Positions 1-9,174 of a DNA stretch of 64,000 bases are shown here, in pieces. This DNA comes from Bryobacterales bacterium. Its GTDB lineage: Bacteria; Acidobacteriota; Terriglobia; Bryobacterales; Bryobacteraceae. Numbering within the stretch: the first letter of the stretch is position 1; each line of letters begins with the position of its first letter. The translations under genes were made by a program, and so were the position numbers. Under the pieces are notes generated by a model. That model was not told where the DNA came from. It ran no database searches and saw only the letters and a list, made by a program, of their open reading frames with translations. Location of the stretch: contig DAIDIH010000057.1 in assembly GCA_027459465.1 (NCBI GenBank), forward strand, positions 36,516 through 100,515, given 5' to 3'.

Positions 1-72
1 CCGGCGATCAAATACAACCGCTGGCTCGCGCAGCCGGCGGCGCTTCCGCTCCTGGAGGCCGGTGGTGACTAG
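1..72 (+). CDS. 3' end of a phage ORF, hypothetical (partial, ...PAIKYNRWLAQPAALPLLEAGGD*)
   Basis: Open from the window edge to TAG at 70-72, overlapping the next ORF start. Confidence 0.4.
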   Translation, partial: PAIKYNRWLAQPAALPLLEAGGD

Positions 73-349
73 CCTCTGCTCCAACTGCGGCCACCCGCAT
101 CCGGGGCCTCGCGAGGACCCGATGTATTCGCCGATGCGGTGCATCGCGGACCTGCGCGAGGCCATTGGGCGGCTCTTCCGCGCGATCGGCGCGGAAAAGG
201 CGCAATGCCGGGCTTGCGGGGCGGAGATCTGGTGGGTGCACCACGCCAGCGGGCGGAAGGCCCCGTACACGGCCTCCGGCCTGAACCATTTCATCGATTG
301 TCCGGGTGCGGACGAATTTCGGAAGAAGAGGAGTTCCTCTAGTGGCTGA
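62..349 (+). CDS. Small zinc-ribbon-like phage protein
   Basis: CSNCGHPH...CRACGAEIWW cysteine pairs; overlaps the neighbouring ORFs. Confidence 0.55.
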   Translation: MVTSLCSNCGHPHPGPREDPMYSPMRCIADLREAIGRLFRAIGAEKAQCRACGAEIWWVHHASGRKAPYTASGLNHFIDCPGADEFRKKRSSSSG

Positions 350-821
350 AACAATGACGTTTACGGGCGTCGAGGTGCGATACCTCGATGTCCGGCTCGA
401 TACGGACGGCTCTGGCTGCTACGCCAGGCTGCACGTGCGGGCGGACTACAGCGAGAAAATCGCGGAGGCGATGGACTGGGAAGCCATACCGACGTGTGTG
501 GAGGCGGCACAACTGTCTGGCTCGGTCGCGGCGTCCCACCTGACGCTCACGCCGAAGGAAAAAGAGCTGCGCAAGCACGAGGTGCAGATGTCGATTTCAG
601 GCGTGGACGCTTTCGAGGCGATCGCATTGCGGGGCGACGACGGACAGCTCGTCCGGCGCCAACTGCGCTTCCGCATCCGCACGGAGGACCCTGGCGCGCC
701 GGCGCTGCTCGCGTCCTACCTCCAGCGGGTCGGCGGCGCGCTGGCGACGGCGAAGGTGAGCTATGTGGTCCAGGATCGCCTGTTCGCGGAGGCGGCCGCG
801 GCCGAGGACGCGGGGGTGTAG
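342..821 (+). CDS. Hypothetical phage protein
   Basis: GTG start at 342; coding-like composition; overlaps the upstream stop. Confidence 0.55.
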   Translation: MAETMTFTGVEVRYLDVRLDTDGSGCYARLHVRADYSEKIAEAMDWEAIPTCVEAAQLSGSVAASHLTLTPKEKELRKHEVQMSISGVDAFEAIALRGDDGQLVRRQLRFRIRTEDPGAPALLASYLQRVGGALATAKVSYVVQDRLFAEAAAAEDAGV

Positions 822-823
822 GG

Positions 824-1225
824 GTGGATACGGTCGGCAAGAAAGAGACGCCGGAGGCCCGCGTGACGCGCGAGGTGAAGGCGTTCCTCCGCCGGCGCGG
901 CTGGAGGGCCATCCGGATGCAGCGGATGGCTCTACCGGGCCAGTTCTCGAGCGGCGAGCCAGGCATTCCGGATTACCTCTTTCTGCGGTACGGGGAGCGT
1001 GGAGTAGCCGTCGCGCTCTGGATCGAGTTTAAGGCCCCCGGCCACAGGCTCGGACCGAAGCAGATCGAGTGGCGGGCGAGAGAGCGCGACCGCGGAGCGG
1101 AAGTGGCGGTCGTGGACGATCCGGCGTTCTTTATGGGGTGGTACGAGCGGCAGTTCTCGTGGCTGCACGACGGCCACGTGGTGGGGCAGATTGAGATGTT
1201 CGCGGGAGAGGATTCTGGTGCCTAG
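824..1225 (+). CDS. VRR-NUC-type nuclease
   Basis: GEPGIPDYLFLRYGERGVAVALWIEFKAPGHRLGPKQIEW resembles the VRR-NUC core (PD...E.K). Confidence 0.7.
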   Translation: MDTVGKKETPEARVTREVKAFLRRRGWRAIRMQRMALPGQFSSGEPGIPDYLFLRYGERGVAVALWIEFKAPGHRLGPKQIEWRARERDRGAEVAVVDDPAFFMGWYERQFSWLHDGHVVGQIEMFAGEDSGA

Positions 1226-2114
1226 CCGATACCTGAGGGACGGGATACTGACCAGCCGCGCCGTGGACGCGCTGAGTTTCGGGGCCGAGGTGTTGTACCG
1301 GCGGCTGATGTCGGTTGTGGATGACTACGGCCGCTACTGGGCGGAGACGCCGGCTGTGGCGGCGGCCTGCTTCCCGCTGCGGTCTGCGCTGCCAGACCCC
1401 GAGGATCCGGCGTGCAAGACGGTTACCCCTGCCGAGATCAGGGGGTGGTTGGCCGAGCTCGAGCGGGAACTTATAGTCATCTACGAGGTAGACGGACGGA
1501 AGTATCTCGAAATAAAGAAGTTCGACCAGAGGGTGCAGGGTAAGTCAAAATTTCCACCGTGTTCCACGGTGAATCACCGTGATTCACCGCTTCGCGCGCG
1601 CGCCGACGACGACGACGACGAGGACGATATTCGAGGGCGAGTATCGACGACGACGACTCGCGCGCGCGAGGCTGGCCCGGTCCCCGTGTCGCCTCCGGCT
1701 CCCGCGGGAGAACTGCCGTCGTCGTCGTCGTCGCTGGCAAACTGGCCTAAGACCGTGCGGGCTGTGCGGGACCGGTGGGAGTTCGCCGACGAGGAGATCC
1801 TGCGGCGCATCGTCGATTGCGCCCTGAAGGCCGCTGCCACAGCCAACCGCGAGGTCACGGACGGCGACGTAGCGGCTGCGGTACGCCTGGGGTGGCGCGA
1901 CAGCCACCGAGGGCCGGCGGCGCTCCTGCGGGCCGTCCCAGGCGCGCTGCGGGCCTACTGGGCGCGCGGCCGGGACTCTCCGCAAGCCGGGGACGCGCGG
2001 CATGCGGGCGAGGACCTGGTCGTCACTCGGGCCGATGGCTCCGTGGACTGGGAGGCCACCGAGGCCGCGATGGCGCGCGGCCATCCAGCGGAGGCGAGGG
2101 CACACGGGGACTGA
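1218..2114 (+). CDS. Phage replication initiator-like protein
   Basis: N-terminal PSRYLRDGILTSRAVDALSFGAEVLYRRLMSVVDDYGRY resembles phage replication/DnaT-type proteins; Asp/Thr/Ser-rich linker; C-terminal domain. Confidence 0.6.
   Translation: MPSRYLRDGILTSRAVDALSFGAEVLYRRLMSVVDDYGRYWAETPAVAAACFPLRSALPDPEDPACKTVTPAEIRGWLAELERELIVIYEVDGRKYLEIKKFDQRVQGKSKFPPCSTVNHRDSPLRARADDDDDEDDIRGRVSTTTTRAREAGPVPVSPPAPAGELPSSSSSLANWPKTVRAVRDRWEFADEEILRRIVDCALKAAATANREVTDGDVAAAVRLGWRDSHRGPAALLRAVPGALRAYWARGRDSPQAGDARHAGEDLVVTRADGSVDWEATEAAMARGHPAEARAHGD
1555..1589. repeat. 10-bp-phased CACCGTG/CACGGTG iteron array (candidate replication origin element)
   Basis: CACCGTG at 1555, CACGGTG at 1565, CACCGTG at 1575, CACCG at 1585; perfect 7-3-7 inverted repeats and a 9-3-9 repeat GGTGAATCA-CCG-TGATTCACC. 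Confidence 0.6.
1605..1732. repeat. GAC/GTC trinucleotide repeat tracts inside the initiator gene
   Basis: (GAC)5 at 1605-1619, (GAC)4 at 1646-1657, (GTC)5 at 1718-1732. Confidence 0.75.
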
Positions 2115-2141
2115 GCGATGGGAGGGCGATGAGAGGGCAAG

Positions 2142-2351
2142 ATGCGAGTGCAGAAATGGCAGGAGCGCAGGGCAGAGTACCTGCGGGCGAAGGGCGCGCG
2201 CGAGTGGGTCGTCACCGGCGCCGGCGGAGTGGTGCTACTCCGCGCTGTCGTGTACGAGGGAGAGAGGCATGAGGCGCAATCAGCGGAGCATCGAGTCACG
2301 GCGGCCGAAAGCCGCAGGGAGGGCCACGGAGGCCGGGGCAGTGTTGCCTGA
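2142..2351 (+). CDS. Hypothetical phage protein
   Basis: ORF in the early cluster, RVQKWQERRAEYLRAKGAREWVVTGAGGVVLLRAVVYEGERHEA. Confidence 0.4.
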   Translation: MRVQKWQERRAEYLRAKGAREWVVTGAGGVVLLRAVVYEGERHEAQSAEHRVTAAESRREGHGGRGSVA

Positions 2352-2541
2352 CGAGCTGCCGGTGGGGGATGCGCGTCGCGGGACGGAGGCGTTCCGCGTG
2401 CGGATCGGCCACGGGGAGTTCGACCCGGCGCGGTCAGCGGTTATCGACGAGATCCTGGCGCGGATCCGGGACGGCTTGCCTGTCGCGCGACAACGCGCGA
2501 CGAAGCGCGACGGCTACGCCAGCCGGACGACGGCGGCCTGA
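2269..2541 (+). CDS. Hypothetical phage protein
   Basis: ATG start; ends within the convergent minus-strand gene. Confidence 0.4.
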   Translation: MRRNQRSIESRRPKAAGRATEAGAVLPDELPVGDARRGTEAFRVRIGHGEFDPARSAVIDEILARIRDGLPVARQRATKRDGYASRTTAA

Positions 2542-2720
2542 GGCGGCCGCAGTGCGGCCGGCGCGATGCGCCAGAGCCGGCCTACGCGGATGGCGGGAAT
2601 AGCGCCCGATCGCACCAGGCGCAGCACGGTGCGCTCGCAGACCCCGAGGTGCGCGGCGGCCTCCTTGACGCAGAGCAGCCGGTGCGTCTCGGTGGCTGTG
2701 GGGACTCTGATGGTACCCAT
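2514..2720 (-). CDS. Excisionase-family helix-turn-helix protein
   Basis: LCVKEAAAHLGVCERTVLRLVRSGAIPAIRVGRLWRI matches the excisionase/MerR-like HTH pattern. Confidence 0.75.
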   Translation of the reverse strand: MGTIRVPTATETHRLLCVKEAAAHLGVCERTVLRLVRSGAIPAIRVGRLWRIAPAALRPPQAAVVRLA

Positions 2721-2734
2721 AGTACTCTACGGTC

Positions 2735-2763
2735 ATCATACGGAGATATCCGGGATAAGTCCA
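2735..2763 (-). promoter_or_regulatory. Candidate sigma70-type promoter for the 2514-2720 HTH gene
   Basis: On the minus strand TGGACT - 17 bp - TATGAT, about 14 bp before the ATG. Confidence 0.4.
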
Positions 2764-2779
2764 CAGATTTGATCCATGA

Positions 2780-3103
2780 TTGGGCATGCGCGGATGGTCG
2801 GACCGAGATCTCCAGCGGTGGCTCAAGCTGTGGCAGCGCAGGCTGCGCCTGCAGGATTGGGGCCTCGTGGCCCGGCGCGTCGCCACCGGCGAGATGGGGG
2901 GACGGGGAGAGTGCCGGCATGGGCTAAGCGTCCGCCAGGCCGTGATACGCATCGCGAGTGATCTCACCCCGGACGAGGCGGAGCATACTCTCATCCATGA
3001 GCTGCTGCACTGTCACTGGAGCCACTATGCGCCCACTGGGACAGACCGAGCGCTGCACGAGGCCGCCATCGAGAGCGTCGCATACGCCTTGCGAGGGCGG
3101 TAA
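2780..3103 (+). CDS. Putative zinc metallopeptidase-like protein
   Basis: HTLIHELLHCHWSHY contains HExxH. Confidence 0.55.
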   Translation: MGMRGWSDRDLQRWLKLWQRRLRLQDWGLVARRVATGEMGGRGECRHGLSVRQAVIRIASDLTPDEAEHTLIHELLHCHWSHYAPTGTDRALHEAAIESVAYALRGR

Positions 3104-3540
3104 TGCCGCAGCGGTGCAAGGTGTGCGCCGCGCCCGACCGGGCCGCGATCGAATCCGCGATCGTCGCCGGCGAGAGCCTACGCGACATCGGGGCGCGACA
3201 CGGACTGACTAAGGACTGCCTGCACCGACACGCGACCCGCTGCGTGCGCCAAGCGATCCAGGTGCGGGCCGAGCAGCGCTCGGCGCGGTTGGCCGACCGA
3301 ATCCTCGACGAGATGGACGATCTGCACGCGGCGACCAGGTCGATCCTGACGGAGGCTACCCAGAGTAAAGACCTGCGGATGGCGCTGGCGGCGATCTCGG
3401 AGGCGCGGCGCAACGTGGCGCTGGCGGCGAGGATGGCCGGCACGCTCGATCCTGCCGACACTCAGCGGGGGTCGGGGCCGCTCGTCACGTGGGAGGAGTT
3501 CGTCGTGCTCTACCGCTCGGCGAGGAGCACCCAGGGATGA
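3103..3540 (+). CDS. HTH protein, possible terminase small subunit
   Basis: CKVCAAPDRAAIESAIVAGESLRDIGARHGLTKDCLHRHATRCV; lies two genes upstream of the terminase large subunit. Confidence 0.4.
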   Translation: MPQRCKVCAAPDRAAIESAIVAGESLRDIGARHGLTKDCLHRHATRCVRQAIQVRAEQRSARLADRILDEMDDLHAATRSILTEATQSKDLRMALAAISEARRNVALAARMAGTLDPADTQRGSGPLVTWEEFVVLYRSARSTQG

Positions 3541-4130
3541 CGGAGGCGCAGTGGGATCTCGTGCTGAGTGAGGTCCACACGCTGCGCGCTTGCGCCAAGC
3601 GCGTGGCGCGCAGGGTTCCGGCGCGCGTCTCCCTCGATTTCGACGAATTTTACGACGCCGGCCTCGCGGCGCTGATCTCCTGCGCTGAGCGGTACGATCC
3701 TGCGATCGGCGCGCCGTACGGGGCCTACGCACGCCGGCGCGTGCTGGGGGCGATGGTGAGTCTCCTGCGCTCGAGGTGGACGCGCGCGGACAGCCTGGAT
3801 GTGCCGCCGGACGATGCGGTGATACAGGGGCTCATCGAAAGCTGCGGGCACCCCGAGACGGCGGCAGAGCGGCTCCCGGATCCAGGACCGTTACCGGACA
3901 AGATCGCGGAGCGCCGCATTGAGGCCGAGCGCGTGCAGCGGGCGATAGCGGGGTTGCCGGCGAGGCAGCGGTGGATCCTGCTCGCCTGGTCGGATGGAGC
4001 GACGCTGCAGGCCATCGGCGAGCGGCACGCCAAGTCCACGGCCTGGGCGCACGGGCAAGTGCGCCTGGCGCTCGAGGCGCTGCGCCGGCGGCTCGCGCCG
4101 GCGGATGAGGAGGGTCGGCGTGCCGCGTGA
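3537..4130 (+). CDS. Phage-encoded sigma-70-family-like factor
   Basis: Region 2-like DFDEFYDAGLAALISCAERYDPAIGAPYGAYARRRVLGAMVSLLRS and region 4-like AIAGLPARQRWILLAWSDGATLQAIGERHAKSTAWAHGQVRLALEALRRRL. Confidence 0.7.
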   Translation: MTEAQWDLVLSEVHTLRACAKRVARRVPARVSLDFDEFYDAGLAALISCAERYDPAIGAPYGAYARRRVLGAMVSLLRSRWTRADSLDVPPDDAVIQGLIESCGHPETAAERLPDPGPLPDKIAERRIEAERVQRAIAGLPARQRWILLAWSDGATLQAIGERHAKSTAWAHGQVRLALEALRRRLAPADEEGRRAA

Positions 4131-5820
4131 TCCATTCGACCCCCAGCAGATCTACGAGCCGTTCCAGCACCACCCGACGTTCGCTCAGGAATGCTTGAGC
4201 ATCGCCAACGAGGAGGGCCTGGTCGTGCCGATGGCGCTGCAGCCGGCGCAACTGAGGCTCGATGAGGCGATCCAGCGGCAGCGGCGGCGAGGGCAGCCGG
4301 TGCGCATCGTCTACCTCAAGGCGAGGCGCGTGATGGTGTCCTCCGGCACGGCGGCGCAGATCTTCCACGCCACTGCGTTTCGCAGCGGCCAGCACGCCGC
4401 AGTGGTCGCTCACGATGAGGATACGGCGCTCAATCTGCTCAACTTCTATCGCGGCTTCGAGCGGCACTACAAGCCGTTTCGTGGCGCGATCCGGCTCCCG
4501 GACCTGGTCAAGAGCCCGGAGGGTTTGATCGAGTGGGCGAATGGCTCGTGGATCCGGATCGGCACGGCGCGCAACATCCAGTTCGGGCGCAGCTTCAATC
4601 TGCGCCGCGTGCAGCTCGATGAGTTCGCGTTCTATCCGGACCCGGCCGCCCTCATGATGGCGGTGATGTCGGCGGTGCCGAAAGATCCCGACACGATGGT
4701 TGTGGTTCCGAGCACGGCCAACGGCGTCGGCAACGGTTTCCATACGTTGTGGCTGCGCGCCACGGATCCCCAGACCCGCAGCGAGTGGGAGCCGGTGTTC
4801 TTCGGGTGGTGGGAGCATCCGGCGAACCGCCTGGCGCTTCCATACGATGCGGCCCGATTCCAAGGCTCGCTCGACGCCGAAGAGCGGGAGATCATGGCGC
4901 GCTACCGCCTGTCGCTCGAGCAGCTCGCCTGGCGCCGGTGGGTGATCGACAACGACCTCGGCGGCGACGTGGCACGGTTCCGGCAGGAGCATCCGGCGTG
5001 CCCGGAGGAGGCATTCGTCGCCTCGGGCCGCATGCGCTTCGACTTGGCCGCGATCAACCGCCAGCCGGTCCAGCGGGACGCGGTCGTGGGCGGCATCGAG
5101 CGCATCGAGCAGGGCATCGGCTCGCAGATTGTGTTCACCCCGCGCGATCACGGGGAGATCAGCCTATGGCGTCAGCCCCAGGCTGGCCGCGAGTACGTCA
5201 TCGGGGCCGACACGGCGGAGGGCCGCGATGCGAGCCTGGACGCCACGGCTTCGGACGCTGACTTCTCGGTCGCGCAGGTCTTCGACCGTGACACCGGCGA
5301 GCAGGTGGCGATCTTCCGCGCGCGGTGGAGGCCGTCGGCCTTCGGCGGCGCACTCAACTTGTTGGGGCGCTGGTACAACATGGCCGGCATTGTGCCGGAG
5401 GTCAACAGCGCCGGCATCGGCGTCGTAGACGAGTTGCTGCGCCTCGGCTATCCGCCGCAGCGAATCTATCATCGCCGGCGCGAGCCGGACCGCGATCCGT
5501 TCGAGCGGGCGGATCTGATCGGCTGGAAGACCACCACGGTCACCCGCGAGCAACTGCTGAGCAAGCTCGACACGGCGCTCCGGGAGGGTTCCATCGCCAT
5601 CCACGACCCGGTCACGGCCAACGAGCTGATGAGCTTCGTGATCTGGCCGAACGGGAAGGCCCAGGCCTCGCGGGGTTCCCATGACGACACGGTGATTGCG
5701 CTGGGCCTCGCGGTCGTCGGAATCGAGCAGATGCCGCGTCTGCGAACAACCGTGAAACCCGTGCGGCGCGGAAACGATGGAAAGGATGGGCGCGGACGCC
5801 TCGTGAGGCTGCTGAGATGA
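4120..5820 (+). CDS. Terminase large subunit
   Basis: Walker A-like YLKARRVMVSSGTA; nuclease-like region GADTAEGRD...DFSVAQVFD and GSHDDTVIALGLAV. Confidence 0.85.
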   Translation: MPRDPFDPQQIYEPFQHHPTFAQECLSIANEEGLVVPMALQPAQLRLDEAIQRQRRRGQPVRIVYLKARRVMVSSGTAAQIFHATAFRSGQHAAVVAHDEDTALNLLNFYRGFERHYKPFRGAIRLPDLVKSPEGLIEWANGSWIRIGTARNIQFGRSFNLRRVQLDEFAFYPDPAALMMAVMSAVPKDPDTMVVVPSTANGVGNGFHTLWLRATDPQTRSEWEPVFFGWWEHPANRLALPYDAARFQGSLDAEEREIMARYRLSLEQLAWRRWVIDNDLGGDVARFRQEHPACPEEAFVASGRMRFDLAAINRQPVQRDAVVGGIERIEQGIGSQIVFTPRDHGEISLWRQPQAGREYVIGADTAEGRDASLDATASDADFSVAQVFDRDTGEQVAIFRARWRPSAFGGALNLLGRWYNMAGIVPEVNSAGIGVVDELLRLGYPPQRIYHRRREPDRDPFERADLIGWKTTTVTREQLLSKLDTALREGSIAIHDPVTANELMSFVIWPNGKAQASRGSHDDTVIALGLAVVGIEQMPRLRTTVKPVRRGNDGKDGRGRLVRLLR

Positions 5821-6410
5821 GCGCGGCGATGGCAACGGCGGTGGCGCGTCTATGGACACCCCCACGAATGCGCCCGCCCGAAGTGTGTGCACCAGAGCCG
5901 GCGGCGGCCGAGAAGTGGCCGCACTCGCTCGTCATCGCCCTGAGCAGGCCGCGCTGCACGACCTGCCGCGGATCCGGCTACGCACGACTGCCGAAGGAGG
6001 GACTCCGGCAGCCATGCAAGTGCGTACTCCGGGCGGTCTTCCGCGAGTGCCGGCGCCAGTGGTGGCGGGGCAAGATGATGGCGTACAACCGCTGGCGCAT
6101 GACGGCCGGCCGCGGCCGCAAAGGCGGGTGGAGCGTCCCGGCGCTCGAGTATGTCGCCGACTTCGAGCGGCTCGCGCGGTCGGTGCTCACCCGGCGCAAG
6201 TCTGCTTACGGGGACCTGTGGCCGCTGTTCGAGCTGCACTATCTGCGCGGATATGAATGGCGCGTGTGCTGCTGGCGTCTCAGAATTTCACGCGGAGATT
6301 TCTACCACGCCGCGTACGTCGCCGAAGAGATCGTCGGGCGTGCTTGCCGCGAACTGCTGCCGTATCCCCTGCATCCCATCTACCCGTACATGCACCCGAG
6401 GCACAAGTGA
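5817..6410 (+). CDS. Conserved phage hypothetical, cysteine-rich
   Basis: Overlaps the terminase stop; CTTCRGSGYARLPKEGLRQPCKC. Confidence 0.55.
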   Translation: MSAAMATAVARLWTPPRMRPPEVCAPEPAAAEKWPHSLVIALSRPRCTTCRGSGYARLPKEGLRQPCKCVLRAVFRECRRQWWRGKMMAYNRWRMTAGRGRKGGWSVPALEYVADFERLARSVLTRRKSAYGDLWPLFELHYLRGYEWRVCCWRLRISRGDFYHAAYVAEEIVGRACRELLPYPLHPIYPYMHPRHK

Positions 6411-8572
6411 TGAACGAAGACAGCACCGCGAAACAGAAGCAGTTGCAGATCAAGCTGCGTGAAGCCGAGATCAACCGGATCGGGAACCAGGTGTGGGCGG
6501 ATTACCGCAACGGGCTGCTGGACTTCAGCCAGCTCCGTGGGCGCCTCGTCGGCTACTACCGGCGCTGGCGCTCGATGCCCGACCTCCCGGCGATCGGCGA
6601 CGAGAAGAAGTCGAATTTCCAGGTGCCGCTGATCAAGTGGAACGTGGTCGAGCGGCTGGCGAAGGAGATCGATTCGATCACGGGCGATGAGGCGCAGGTG
6701 GTCGCCGTTCCGGTCGGCCCGGCGGACGTGGCGCGCGTGCGCAAGCTCAGCCGGTACATGTCGTGGCTGGTGCTCGACAGGATGAAGATCGTGCGGCCGC
6801 TGGTGAAGTTCGTGATCTGGAAGCTGCTGTTTGGCCGGGCAATCGCGTATTCGCCGTGGGTGCGCAAGGAGCGCAAGGTCAAGGGCAAGAGCGTGGTCGA
6901 CTACGAAGCGCCGGGCTTCGAGCCGCTGTGGCTCGACGACGTTGTGCTGCCGGCGGAAGACGTCGAGACCATCCAAGACTTCAGCTTCGTGATCCGGCGG
7001 TACCGGACGACGCCCCAGGAACTGCTCGACGGCGAGAAGCAGGAGCGCTACTTCGGCATCGCCGACAATTTCCGGGAGATCGTGGGCGAATCGATCAACG
7101 GCCTGCAGCGGGAGTGGGAAGGCGACGAAATGAAGCTCACCGCGGACGAGGCCGAGGGCGTCATGTACCAGCGGCCGATCTCCGCCGGGGAGACGCTGAT
7201 GATCGTCGAGTGGTACGGCAAGTGGCGCATGCTCAAGGAGGGCGAGACGGACGCGGATCCGCTCGACTTCGAGCGCCGCGAGATGGATCAGACGGACCTG
7301 GTCGTGCGGATGATCTGGGGAACCAGGCGCGTCATCAGCGTGCAGAAACTCGAGGACCTCTACCCATCCGGGACGAGACCATTCGTCGAGTCGTCCTTCT
7401 TAAGCGAGGGCCGCTACTGGGCGCCGGGGATCTGCGAGCTGATCTGCGACGCCGAGGACGAGCTTACCAAAAACCACAACCTGGCCACGGACGCGCAGCA
7501 GCGCAGCGTGAAGCCGATCCTTGCGATCCGCGCAATGGCCGACACGGACCCCGAGGATTACACCCAGGAGCCCGGCGTCCCGCTATTTTTCGATAATCCC
7601 TCGACCGACGTGAAGGAGATCCCGTCGACGATGAATATCGCCGCGGTGCAGTGGAAAGAGCAAAGCATGCTCACCTACGTCGAGCGCGTCATGGCGCAGA
7701 ATGATATGACGCTCGGGCGCGCGCCGGACAGGCCGAACGCGCCGCGGACAGCCAGGCAGACGGTCGAGCTGCTCCAGCAGGGCAATGTAATCGCCAACCT
7801 CTACAACAAGCTTTTGTCTGAGGACATGGCCGAAATGCTGCGGCATTTCTGGTTACTGGACTACTATTTCGCGCCGAACAAGGTCTTCTTCCGAGTGACG
7901 GACCAGGATGCCGGCGGCCTCTTCCCGACCCAGGACGGCGGATCGTGGCTCGAGAATGAAGACCGCGACGGGCGATACGACTTCAGGCTGAAATTCGCCG
8001 ATAGCGTGTGGTCGCGGGAAGCGGCGAAGGAGCGGACGCTCGCCCGCTACCAGATCGACATGCAGAACCCGCTGATCACCGGGAATCCGCGTGCATTGTG
8101 GGAGGTCACAAACGCCGTCCACGCGGCGCTGGGCGACCCGAATTTCTCCGATCTGGTCGCCAAGCCTCCGGAGCCGGACCTCCCGATCGATCCGGCGCGC
8201 GAGTGGGCGATGGCGCTCGAAGGCGAGGACATCCACGTCAACCCGCTCGACAACGACCAACTGCACCTGATCCGCCATCGGAAGGACCTGGTGGACGCCG
8301 AGCAGGACCCGGAGCGCGACGAAGACGCCTTCCGGAAGCTCACGGTCCACTACATGCAGCACATCGAGCAGCTCACCCAGAAGCAGATCGTGCAGGCGCT
8401 GGCCGAGCAGGCCACCGCGGCCATCCGGAAGCTGGGCGCGGCCGGAGGGCTGCCGCCGGCGGCCCTGCAGGCTTACCAGCAGTTCCCAGGCGTCGGGATG
8501 CCAGGCGGCAATCCCCAGGCCCAACCGGCGCAGCCATTTTCGCCGGTCCCGGAGGTAGTGCATGAGCAGTGA
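6410..8572 (+). CDS. Portal protein
   Basis: Size, position after the terminase, and podovirus-type portal composition. Confidence 0.75.
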   Translation: MNEDSTAKQKQLQIKLREAEINRIGNQVWADYRNGLLDFSQLRGRLVGYYRRWRSMPDLPAIGDEKKSNFQVPLIKWNVVERLAKEIDSITGDEAQVVAVPVGPADVARVRKLSRYMSWLVLDRMKIVRPLVKFVIWKLLFGRAIAYSPWVRKERKVKGKSVVDYEAPGFEPLWLDDVVLPAEDVETIQDFSFVIRRYRTTPQELLDGEKQERYFGIADNFREIVGESINGLQREWEGDEMKLTADEAEGVMYQRPISAGETLMIVEWYGKWRMLKEGETDADPLDFERREMDQTDLVVRMIWGTRRVISVQKLEDLYPSGTRPFVESSFLSEGRYWAPGICELICDAEDELTKNHNLATDAQQRSVKPILAIRAMADTDPEDYTQEPGVPLFFDNPSTDVKEIPSTMNIAAVQWKEQSMLTYVERVMAQNDMTLGRAPDRPNAPRTARQTVELLQQGNVIANLYNKLLSEDMAEMLRHFWLLDYYFAPNKVFFRVTDQDAGGLFPTQDGGSWLENEDRDGRYDFRLKFADSVWSREAAKERTLARYQIDMQNPLITGNPRALWEVTNAVHAALGDPNFSDLVAKPPEPDLPIDPAREWAMALEGEDIHVNPLDNDQLHLIRHRKDLVDAEQDPERDEDAFRKLTVHYMQHIEQLTQKQIVQALAEQATAAIRKLGAAGGLPPAALQAYQQFPGVGMPGGNPQAQPAQPFSPVPEVVHEQ

Positions 8573-8705
8573 TCCAGGCTGGAAGCTTCCGGTGTGGCTG
8601 GGGGCGATCGTCGATCGCCATCGGCGTGTGGTGGCGTTTCTTTGGATCGTGCACCTGACGAACGGCGGTCTGAGGCAGACGACCGTGGTGGGGAGCCTGA
8701 ACTGA
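8562..8705 (+). CDS. Small phage protein (47 aa)
   Basis: ATG overlaps the portal 3' end and the stop overlaps the next ATG: MSSDPGWKLPVWLGAIVDRHRRVVAFLWIVHLTNGGLRQTTVVGSLN. Confidence 0.45.
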   Translation: MSSDPGWKLPVWLGAIVDRHRRVVAFLWIVHLTNGGLRQTTVVGSLN

Positions 8706-8971
8706 TGCCCGAGCGGCCGCTCCAAGGGAAACTGACCATCGTCTCCCGGCGCCGCGAGGACGAGGAAGCCCGCGTGCGCGAGGGCATCGACAGCCTCTTC
8801 TGGGAGGCGATGCAGGCGCGGATCCGGCGCGCCATGGCCGAGGCCTCGCAGGTGCTCGAGTCGAGCACCGATAGCTGGCGGATCGCCAGAGCGCAAGGGG
8901 CGCACGAGGCGCTCGCGAAGGTGCTCCGGATGCCGGAAGGAATGAAACGCCGCTTGCCGGGCGGCGATTAA
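8705..8971 (+). CDS. Hypothetical phage protein
   Basis: ATG start overlapping the upstream stop. Confidence 0.5.
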   Translation: MPERPLQGKLTIVSRRREDEEARVREGIDSLFWEAMQARIRRAMAEASQVLESSTDSWRIARAQGAHEALAKVLRMPEGMKRRLPGGD

Positions 8972-8982
8972 AGGACGGAGAT

Positions 8983-9174
8983 ATGCCGAAGTTCATTCAG
9001 GTTGGGGAAGCGGTTCTGAATCTCTCCTGCATCGCGTCGGTCCGGTTCGACGGGGACTCGACCTTCGTGTACATGCAGGGCGGCTACAACTACCAGTTCC
9101 GCGGGGAAGAGGCAGCCGGCGTCCGGCGCTACTTCCGCGCGACCGAGGAAGCACAGGCACAGGCAAATGGGTAA
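8983..9174 (+). CDS. Hypothetical phage protein
   Basis: SD-like ggacggag upstream. Confidence 0.5.
   Translation: MPKFIQVGEAVLNLSCIASVRFDGDSTFVYMQGGYNYQFRGEEAAGVRRYFRATEEAQAQANG

Noticed and set aside
1605-1732. GAC/GTC repeats as a CRISPR-like array
   Set aside because: Simple trinucleotide tracts with no repeat-spacer structure; no cas genes in the window.
2540-2570. GGCCGC-AGT-GCGGCC hairpin as terminator between convergent genes
   Set aside because: No T tract on either strand and it lies in overlapping coding sequence.
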